Assembly: GCF_014648495.1 (NCBI RefSeq)
Contig: NZ_BMRF01000025.1
Span: 45,547-109,546 of the forward strand
DNA: 64,000 nucleotides
Direction of reading: 5' to 3'
Origin: Actinomadura cremea
Lineage (GTDB): Bacteria; Actinomycetota; Actinomycetes; Streptosporangiales; Streptosporangiaceae
Below the pieces are notes generated by a model. It saw only the letters and a program-made list of their open reading frames with translations, did no database searches and was not told the origin of the DNA. A program made the translations under genes and the position numbers. Position 1 is the first letter of the stretch, and each line of letters starts with the position of its first letter. Positions 52,345-61,600 of the stretch are shown here, in pieces.

Positions 52345-55209
52345 TCAGTGACGGGTCAGCGAGAAGTCTTGCGGACCTCCGCCCTCCATATTCATGGCCT
52401 CGAGTGCGGAACGTTCCGCACCCTCGTCTTGGAGCACCCATTGCAGCCCGATGCGGTCGACCCTGAGTTTGCGATAGATCCTCGTCAGATGCTGCTCCAC
52501 CGTGCTGATCGTGACGTAGAGCTTCTCCGAGATCTCGCGGTTGGTGTATCCGGCCGCGGCGAGGGCGGCGACCCTCCGCTGGGCGGTGCTCAACTCGCTG
52601 AGGACGTTCCTGCAGAGCAGGTTGTCGTCGGCGCCCTCTTCCTCCGGCCCGGCCGCCGTCCTGGCCAGGAGAACGTCGATACCGCACTGCTCGGCCAGCA
52701 CGTGGGCGCGATGCGCCAGTATCCGCGCCTTGTCGGTGTCGCCGCGACGCTCGGTGACCTCGCTGAGGTCCGCCATCGCCAGGGTCAGCCCCAGGCAGTC
52801 CCCGCCCTCCTCCAGAAGACCGATGGCCTCCGTGAGCAACCGCAGTCGCGACTCGTCCTCACGGGTGGCGGCCAGGAGACGCAGCGCGTTGCCGCGGAGC
52901 CTGTGATATTCCGGCGGAACGAGCTGCAACTGTTCTTCGATCAGCTCTCCGGCCTTCTCCAGGTCGCCGAGCAGTATGTGCGCTTGGGCGGAGCCGAGCC
53001 GCCACGGCTCGAACGCCGCGAAGTCGATTCCCCACTCGCACAGCAGTTTCCCGCACATCTCGAATTCGTAGAGGGCGGCGTGCAGGCGGCCGGCGGCGAG
53101 GTGGTGCCAACCGCGTGCGTGGAGATAATGCGGCCCGAAAAGGGAGTGGACCGTTTCCTCTGGTACGGGCAGGTTGAGCAGTGCCGTCGCCGTCCGCTCC
53201 TTGCCCATGGCGACAGCGGTCATGATCGCGGTGGAGAGCGGCAGCGCGATGGCGACCCCCCAGCTCTTCGGGGAGAGGACGCCGAGGGCGGTCTGGACGT
53301 GCTTCTCCGCGAGCAGGAGGTCCCCCTGGCGCAGACTCATCATCGCGCGGGAGCCGGCGAACAGCGCCTGCCACGTGGGGCTGCCCTTGGTCGTCGCCTG
53401 CGCCAGCAGCGAATCGCACCAGGAGGCGGCTTCCTCGAGCCTCTCGCTGTACATCAGGACGGCCAGGGCGGTGATCAAGGGAAGGACGTTGTCGTCGTCG
53501 AGGCTGGAGCGGTGCAGGATGCCGTCCGAGATGGACAGGACGGCCTCGTTTCCCGCGACGAGTTCCGCGGCGAGTGCCATGGCCTGGTGGATCTGCGCGT
53601 TGGGAGCGTTCGGCGGCGTCCCGATGTGGGCGGGCCGGTCACGCGACGTCGCGGGCATCCCGCCCATCAACCCGGGGTAAAGGTAGGCGAACCAGTCGTG
53701 CAGTTGCTGTTCGGCGGCGCAGCCGTCGCGCACCGCGCGTTCCCGACCGTCCGTGTCCGCCCCGACCAGGGACATCGCCTCGTCCGTGCGCCCGAACCAC
53801 AGCAGGTAGGTGGTCAAAGAGATGATCTCCTCGTCGCGCAACCGGCCGGCGCGCGCAGCGGCGGTGAGTTCGGGGAGGTGCCGCAGCACGGAGTAGGGGT
53901 CGACGCGCCACTCCGCGGCCGCAAGCGCCGAGACGATCGCGGACCGTTCCGATTCGTCGGCGCATCTCTGGCAGGCCGCCCGCAGATAGTCGATGCCGGT
54001 GTTCGTGTCACCGCCCGCCAGCGCCAGTGTGGCGGCATCGCGGAGCACGGAGACCGCCCAGGGTTCCCCGGGGTAACCCGCCGTCATCAGATGACCGGCG
54101 ACCGCGTCCGCCGGCGCGCCGTCCTCGTGCAGGAGTTCGGCCATACGCCGGTGCAGCGTCATGCGGGCCGAGGACGTGACACTGCCGGAGACGGCCTCGC
54201 GCACCGCCTCGTGATGGAAGCGGCCCTCGTCGAGGAGTCCGGCGTCGGTGAGCAGTTGCAGTCCGCCGGCCGCGGAGGCGGGATCCAGACCGAGCAACCG
54301 GCCGAGCATGGCCGGGGACACCCGTTCGTCGAGGACGGCGACGGCCTGGGCGACCTCCATGACGGGATGAGCGTGGCGGTAGAGAAGGCTGAGGACCGCG
54401 CGGCCGAACGCGTCGCCCGGGACCAGGCGCCTCGGCGAGTCGCGGACCACGGTTCTCTGATCTTCGATCAGTGCGTGCACCAGCAGGGGAAGACCTGCGG
54501 TCATGCGGTGAGCGCGGGCGGCGAGCCTCCGCGCCGCGGCATCGCCGAGCCGGGTGGAGAGCAAGGTCGCGACGTCCGGCGCGGAGAGCGCCTCGAGCCG
54601 GAGCCGACGCGCCATGGGATCGTGGAGGAGTTCATTCTGCGACAGGGCGGAGGTCGCGCTCGCCTCGAGACTCTCGCTGAAGATCATCAACAGCCGGGTC
54701 GAGCGCAGCCGTCGCAGCAGGTACAGCAGGGAGCGCAGGGACGTCTCGTCGGCGTGGTGAACGTCGTCGACGCCGATGACGACCGGCCGCCGCACCGTCA
54801 GCTCACGGAGGAACCGCCACAACTCCTGCAGGGCGAACGGCTCCTTCGCCGTTCCTTCCAGCTGCGGCGGAGCGGCGGGGTCGTCCAGCGGGCCGGAGTC
54901 CGGCCAGCAGACGTCCTCGGTGGTACCGGCGCCCAGGACGTTGGATTCACGGAACAGTTGTTCGAGCACTCCGTTCGGGACGTCCCGTTCGGACCGGGAT
55001 GCCGTGGCGCCGAGGAATAGCGCACCGGATTCGACGGCCCGGTCCGCGAAGGTGTGCAGGAGCGCCGATTTTCCGGTCGCCACCCGTCCGCTGATCACCG
55101 CCACTCTGCTCCGGCCGCGCTGGCAGTCGATGAAGATCTTTTCGAGGACGGCGAACTCCTCTTTCCGACCGACCAGCCTCACCTTTCCCCCTCCACCTGA
55201 CACTGACAT
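52345..55209 (-). CDS. Large LuxR-family (LAL) regulator, probable pathway-specific activator of the PKS cluster
   Basis: A 954-residue LAL protein. Walker A is GRVATGKS (41-48), Walker B is PVVIGVDDVHHADETSL (about 142-158), and a long helical repeat region follows. The C-terminal LuxR HTH lies at about 868-930 (LSTAQRRVAALAAAGYTNRE then ISEKLYVTISTVEQHLTRIY). The ATG has GGAGG upstream and a good promoter 52-80 bp before it. It lies directly downstream of the PKS gene in the same direction, separated by 438 bp with a terminator-like region. It differs from the LAL at 12635 in Walker B and repeat region. Activation of the PKS genes is inferred. Confidence 0.93.
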   Translation of the reverse strand: MSVSGGGGKVRLVGRKEEFAVLEKIFIDCQRGRSRVAVISGRVATGKSALLHTFADRAVESGALFLGATASRSERDVPNGVLEQLFRESNVLGAGTTEDVCWPDSGPLDDPAAPPQLEGTAKEPFALQELWRFLRELTVRRPVVIGVDDVHHADETSLRSLLYLLRRLRSTRLLMIFSESLEASATSALSQNELLHDPMARRLRLEALSAPDVATLLSTRLGDAAARRLAARAHRMTAGLPLLVHALIEDQRTVVRDSPRRLVPGDAFGRAVLSLLYRHAHPVMEVAQAVAVLDERVSPAMLGRLLGLDPASAAGGLQLLTDAGLLDEGRFHHEAVREAVSGSVTSSARMTLHRRMAELLHEDGAPADAVAGHLMTAGYPGEPWAVSVLRDAATLALAGGDTNTGIDYLRAACQRCADESERSAIVSALAAAEWRVDPYSVLRHLPELTAAARAGRLRDEEIISLTTYLLWFGRTDEAMSLVGADTDGRERAVRDGCAAEQQLHDWFAYLYPGLMGGMPATSRDRPAHIGTPPNAPNAQIHQAMALAAELVAGNEAVLSISDGILHRSSLDDDNVLPLITALAVLMYSERLEEAASWCDSLLAQATTKGSPTWQALFAGSRAMMSLRQGDLLLAEKHVQTALGVLSPKSWGVAIALPLSTAIMTAVAMGKERTATALLNLPVPEETVHSLFGPHYLHARGWHHLAAGRLHAALYEFEMCGKLLCEWGIDFAAFEPWRLGSAQAHILLGDLEKAGELIEEQLQLVPPEYHRLRGNALRLLAATREDESRLRLLTEAIGLLEEGGDCLGLTLAMADLSEVTERRGDTDKARILAHRAHVLAEQCGIDVLLARTAAGPEEEGADDNLLCRNVLSELSTAQRRVAALAAAGYTNREISEKLYVTISTVEQHLTRIYRKLRVDRIGLQWVLQDEGAERSALEAMNMEGGGPQDFSLTRH

Positions 55210-55260
55210 TCATCCTCCAAGCTCTGACGGGCGCGATCAGGTTGCGGATGAACGTTCAGA

Positions 55261-55289
55261 ATCATTGCATCGCACCGGATACGGGTCAA
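55261..55289 (-). promoter_or_regulatory. Probable promoter of the LAL regulator gene
   Basis: On the minus strand TTGACC (55284-55289) is followed after exactly 17 nt by AATGAT (55261-55266), 52 nt before the ATG at 55209. The region is AT-richer than its surroundings, with an A-tract just upstream. This gives the regulator its own transcript, separate from the PKS operon. Confidence 0.55.
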
Positions 55290-55465
55290 ACAACTTTTTG
55301 CTTCAAGGTCATTTCACAGAGTGATCGATAGCGCCCTGAGCTGGAGGTACAACGATGCCTTGACGCCGCGGTGAGTCAATGCTGTACCACCGGCATCTCC
55401 CCCTGAGCGCCGAAAATAAGCTACAATCAGCGGCCCGCTTCTCGAAAAGTTAACACGGCCGTGAC

Positions 55466-55526
55466 ACACCCCCCGTAGGGGTGTCGAGAATCCGACTGGG
55501 GTGCCTTTAGGACCCCTTTCTGGGGT
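55466..55526 (-). terminator. Terminator-like hairpins after the PKS gene
   Basis: Two GC hairpins lie 120-180 bp downstream of the PKS stop: ACCCC-5 nt-GGGGT (55512-55526) and ACACCCC-5 nt-GGGGTGT (55466-55484). Neither has a U-tract. They would end the PKS transcript before the LAL promoter. Short stems make this a moderate call. Confidence 0.5.
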
Positions 55527-55647
55527 TGCGTCATTGAGATCCGAGGGCATCGGTAAAGACTTGTTAAAACTTGCCGAAGTGGATCCGTCAAGATCGACTC
55601 GCGAGGGGCCGGCGACCATTTTCGGTCGGGCCCGCTTCGGGACCGAA

Positions 55648-58600
55648 TCAGGAGCGCCCGAGCTCTGTCCGAATGAACTCGAACATGTCGTCGTCACTGG
55701 CGTTCTCGAGCCGGTCGGTGACGGACGTCTCCGCCGCCGCCCCGCGGCCGTTCCACAGCTCGACCATGCCGTGGAGCCGTGCGGTGAGATCGTGGTCCCG
55801 TATCCCGGCGGCGGCCGCCCGGGACAGCAGCGTCTCGAACCTCTCGAGTTCCCTACGCAGCGACGCGACGTCCGTGGCGGTGTCGGCGACGGGATCCGGG
55901 GTGCCGTGGAACAGCTCGGCGAGCAGGTGATCCGCCAGCGCACGCGGGTCGGGATGGTCGAACACCAGGGTGGCGGGCAGCGCGAGTCCCGTGGCCGTGC
56001 CGAGCCGGTTGCGGAACTCCAGGCCGGTGAGCGAGTCGAAACCCGCGTCACGGAACGGCCGGGCGGGGTCGACGGAGGAGGTCTCGCCCTGGTCGAGTAC
56101 CGCGGTCATATGTGCGGTCACCAGGTCGAGGACGGCCCGTGCACGGGCCGTGCCGCTCAGCTTCGCCAGCCGTTCGCGCAGTTCTGCGGCAGCCTGCGGA
56201 CCGGCCGTCCCGTCCGTCGCCTCGTCCATGACCTTCCGCGCTTCGGGCAGCTGGGCCAGCAGCGGGCTCGGCCGGGCCGAGGTGAAGGCCGGCACGAACC
56301 GTTCCCAGTCGATGTCCGCCACGGCCACCCCCGACTGGTCGTGCTCGACGAGCTGCCGGAGCACCGCGAGCGCCGAGTCCGGGTCCATGAGGGGAAGCCC
56401 CTGGCCGCGCAGCGACTCACGGAGGTCGGCGGCGCGGCCGCCGCCGTCCTCGTCACCGGAGAGAAGGTCCCAGGCCGCCCAGGCCACGGACGTGGCTCTC
56501 CTGCCTGCGGCCCGCAGCCGGTCGGCGAGGGCGTCGAGTTCGGCGTTGGCCGCCGCGAAGGCCGCATGGTCCTTGCTGCCCCAGAACGCCGCGACCGAGG
56601 AGAAGAGGACGAAGGCGTCCAAGGGCTCGTCGGCCAGGGCATCGGCGAGATTCCGCGCGCCCAGCACCTTGGCGCGGCCGTTGCGGTCGAGATGGCCCGC
56701 CCCCGCCCCGGTCAGCGCGCCCAGCTCGATCGCCGTCTCGCAGTGGAAGACCGCGCTGATGGGCGGCCCCTCGGTGCGCGCCGCCTCGATCACCTCGTCC
56801 AGCGCTCGCCGGTCGGCCACATCGCAAGCGACGGCGGTGACGCGGGCCCCGGAGCCCACCGATCCGATCGCCGGGTCGGCCGCCGGGTCGGGGCCGCCGG
56901 AGCCGGCCGATCCGGCGTCGCCGAGCAGCAGCAGGTGTTCGGCGCCCTGGTCGGCCAGCCACCGCGCCAGGCGTCGACCGAACGGGTTCGCGGCCCCGGT
57001 GACCAGCACCGTCCCGCGAGGACGCCACGGACGCCGCACGGTCGTCCGGCTCGGGCGGACGCGCCGCATCCGCCGCGCCCACACCGCGCCGTCCCGCACC
57101 GCGAGCTGGTCCTCGCCTGCGCCCGCCAGCAATGACGGCACGCGGTCCCAGATCTCGTCTCCCGCGCCCGGCGGAACATCGACGAGCCCGCCCCAGAGGC
57201 GGGGGTGTTCCAGCGCGGCGACTCTCCCCATCCCCCAGATCTGGGCCTGGCCGGGACAGGGCGCCGGGTCGCCGTCGGTTGCGCGCACGCCGCCGCGGGT
57301 CACCGCCCACAGCGGAACGCGAATGCCGCTCTCGGCCAGCGTCCGGACGACGCCCATCGTGCCGATCAGCCCGCAGGTGGTGTGCTCCGCCTGCGGGTGC
57401 GGCCGCTCGTCGAGAGCGAGCAGCGTCAGGATCCCGCTCACATCACCCGCGCCGCCGTACGCCTCGGCCAGTTCCGAGCTCCAGTCGGCCTCGCCGGAGT
57501 CTCCGGCCCGGTCCAGGGTGACCCGTACGGTCGTGGCTCCGTGTGCTTGGAACGAGCGTTCGCAGGCCGCCACCGTCTTCTCGTCGACGCCCGCCCGCGG
57601 TCCGGGAACGACCACCAGCCAGGTGCCGGTCGGGCGGGTGCGGGGCTCGGGAAGGCGGGCCCAGCCGATGCCGTAGCACCACGCATCGGCGAGCGAGCGG
57701 TCCCGTCGGCGGCGACGCCACCGCGCCAACGCGGGGACCACGGATCCGAGGGACTCGCGGGCGCGTTCGTCCGGGAGGTCCAGTTCCGCCGCCAGGGAGC
57801 CGACGTCGCCCTCGTCGACGGCCTTCCAGAATCCGTCCGCCTCGACGTCGCCCCCGGCGCCGTCCGGACCGGCGGGGTCCAGCCAGAAGGCCCGCCGCTG
57901 GAACGCGTACGTCGGCAGGTCGACCCGGCGCCGATCGGTCCCCGCGAACAGCCGTTCCCAGTCGAGCGCGGCGCCCGCAGCATGCGCTCGGGACACGCTG
58001 GTCAGGAATCGGCCGAGGTCGCCCTCGTCCCGCCGAAGCGTGCCCACGGCGACGGGTACGGCGCTCGCCCCCGCGCTCTCCGCGCCCGCGCCGACGGCCG
58101 CCTCGAGCGTGTCCTGGGTACCGGTCATGAGCACCGGGTGCGGGCTGACCTCGACGAACACGCTTGTGCCCTGTTCGGCGAGAGCCTGGACCACCGGCTG
58201 GAACAGGACGGGTTCCCGCAGGTTGCGGTACCAGTACTCCGGGCCCAGCTCGCCGCCGTCCAGCGGTCCGCCGGTCACCGTGGAATGGAAGCGCGCCCGT
58301 CCCTGCCGCGGCCGGATGCCGGCCGACTCGGCGATCACCCGGTCCCGGACCCCCTCGACGAGACGCGAGTGCCCCGCGCGGTCGACGGGCGTGCGCCGCG
58401 ACCAGATGCCGTCGGCCGCGCACCGGGCGACCAGTTCGTCCACCGCGGCGCCCTCTCCGGAGATCATCACGAAGGCGGGGCCGTTGAGGGCGGCCACCGA
58501 CAGCCGGCCCTCCCAGGGCGCCACGAGCCGTTCGGCGTCCGCCCGGCCCAGCGCGACCGCGGCCATCGCGCCCTGCTCTCCCAAATCCATGAGCGCGCGA

Positions 58601-61600
58601 CTGCGCACCATGACGACCCGCAGGGCGTCCTCGAGCGAGAGCGCTCCGGCCACGTGCGCCGCCGCGACCTCGCCCTGGGAATGGCCCAGGACCGCCGCCG
58701 GCTCGACGCCCGCGTCCTCCCACATCCGCGCCAGGCCCACCATCGTCGCGAACAGCACGGGCTGGACGACGTCGAGCCGTTCCAGAGCCGGGGAGCCTTC
58801 GTCCCCGCGCAGTATCGCGTGCAACGACCAGTCGACGTACTCGCCCAGTGCACGGTCGCATTCGGTGACGATCTCGGCGAAGGCCGGGCTGGTCTCCAGG
58901 AGTTCGCGCCCCATACCGGGCCACTGCGAACCCTGCCCCGGGAAGATGAAGGCCGCCCGGCGGTCGGGCCCGACGACACCGCGGACCACGTTGGACGGCG
59001 TCTCCCCCGCGGCCATCGCCCGAAGGCCGTCGACCATGTCCCGGCGATCCCGGGCCAGGACCACGCCGCGATGGTCGTGCGCCGTCCGCGTCGTTGCCAG
59101 AGACCACGCGACGTCCGTCAACGTCGGGCCGGGATCGAGGTCGGCGAAGTCGGCCAGGCGTGTCGCCTGCGCCACCAGCGCCGCCTCGCCGCGGCCCGAC
59201 ACGACGCAGGGCACCAGCCCGGATCCGGCCACGGCTCCGGCGGTGTCCCGCGACGGCCCGGTCGCCTGGGCCGCCGGGACGTCCGAAGGACGTCCTTCCT
59301 CGAGGATCACGTGGGCGTTCGTGCCGCTCATCCCGAACGAGGACACGCCCGCCCGGCGCGGACGGTCGTGGTCGTGCCAAGGGGCGGGCTCGGCCAGGAG
59401 GCGGACGGCCCCCGACGACCAGTCGATGTGCGGTGACGGCTCGTCGACGTGAAGGGTGCGGGGCAGCATGCCATTGCGCATGGCCATGACCATCTTGATC
59501 ACACCCGCCACACCGGCGGCCGCGGCCGCATGCCCGATGTTGGATTTCACCGATCCCAGCCACAGAAGCCGTGCGGGATCCCGGTCCCGCCCATAGGCGG
59601 CGATGAGAGCTTGGGCTTCGATGGGGTCGCCCAGCGTCGTGCCCGTCCCGTGGGCTTCGACCGCGTCCACCTCGGACGCCGACAGGCCCGCGTTCGCCAA
59701 CGCCTGACGGATCACCCGCTGCTGCGAAGGACCGTTCGGCGCCGTCAAACCATTCGACGCACCATCCTGATTCACCGCACTCCCACGAACGACCGCCAGC
59801 ACCTCGTGACCGTTGCGCCGCGCGTCCGACAACCGCTCCACCAGCAGCACGCCCACACCCTCGGCCCAACCCGTCCCGTCGGCGGCGGCCGAGAACGCCT
59901 TGCACCGGCCGTCCGGCGCGAGCGCACGCTGCCGGGAGACCTCGATGAAGCCGGCTGGGCTGGGCATCACCATCACGCCACCGGCCAGGGCCAGGGAGCA
60001 CTCACCGTTGCGGAGCGCCTGCGCCGCCAGATGCAGCGCCACCAGCGACGACGAGCAGGCCGTGTCCACCGTGACGGCGGGGCCCTCGAGGCCGAACAGG
60101 TACGCCACCCGGCCCGAGATCACGCTCGCGGAGGTGCCGGTGAGCGCGTGCCCCTCGATCTCGTCGACGCCGGCGCCGTATCCCGAGGGCGACGCGCCGA
60201 CGAAGACGCCGGTCGGGCTGCCCCGCAACGCGCCGGGCTCGATGCCCGCCCGTTCGAACGCCTCCCAGGACGACTCCAGCAGCAGCCGCTGCTGGGGGTC
60301 CATCGCCAGCGCCTCACGCGGCGATATCCCGAAGAATCCCGCGTCGAATCCGGCGACGTCGGCCAGGAACCCGCCGTGCCGGGTGTAGCTGGCCCCCTGC
60401 CTTCCCGGATCGGGGTCGTACAGGTCGCTCAGGTCCCACCCGCGGTCGTCGGGGAACTCGGTGATCGCGTCCACGCCGTCGCGGACGAGCCGCCACAGCT
60501 CCTCGGGAGAGGTCGCGCCCCCGGGATACCGGCAGGCCATCCCGACGATCGCGATCGGCCCGTCCGCGCCGGCGGACGCCGCCGCGCGCGGACGGGTCGC
60601 ACGCTCGGCCTCCGCAGCGGCTCCGGCCGCCAGGTACCGCGCCAGTTCGGCGGGCGTGGGATGGTCGAACGCCACCGTCGCCGGAAGCTTCGCACCGGTG
60701 ACCGCCGCCAGCCGGTTCCGCAGTTCCATCGCGGTCAGCGATTCGAAGCCGAGGTCGCGGAAGGGCCGGTCCGCCGGGATCTCCCGGCCGGCGGCGTGGC
60801 CGAGCACGGCCGCGGCCTCCGTCCGGACGATGTCCAGAACCCGCCATTCCCGTTCGTCGCCCGCCATCCCCGCCAGCCGCCGCGCGAGCGGCGAGTCGTC
60901 GCCGGGTTCGGGGCGGTCGTCCAGGGCGGCGAGCGCCGTCCGGACCTCGAGCAGGTCGCCGAGCAGCGGACTGTGCCCGGCGATGGTGAACAGCGAGTGG
61001 AAGCGGTCCCACTCCACGTCGGCGACGGCGACGTTGGTCTCGCCGTGCGCCAGCACCTGACCGAGGGCGGTGATCGCCCAGTCCGGCCGCAGCGCGATCA
61101 GCCCGTGGCCGCGCAGCCGCTGCTCGGCGCCGTCCCGCATCGCCATCCCGGTCCCGGCCCACGGGCCCCACGCGATCGACGTCGCGGCGAGGCCGCGGGC
61201 ACGCCGCCGGACGGCGAGCGCGTCCAGATGGGCGTTGGCCGCGGCGTACGCGGCCTGGCCACCGCTCCCCCACACGCCCGCCACGGACGAGAACAGCACG
61301 AACGCGTCCAGCGCGTCCGTGCCGAACAGCGCGTCCAGGTGCCTGCCCCCGTCGACCTTGGCGGCGATGACGTCGCCGATCTCGGCGGCGGTCGTCTCCG
61401 CGAGGGGGGTGGGCCGGTCCGTCCCGGCGGCGTGGAAGACGGCGGTGACCGGCGGCGCCTCCCTCCGCGTCCGGTCGACCAACCGGGCGAGCGCCGGGCC
61501 GTCGGTGACGTCACAGGCCGCGATGGTGACGCGGCGGCCGAGCGCTTCGAGTTCGGCGCGCAGGTCCGCCGCGCCCTCGGCGTCCGCCCCGCGGCGGCTC

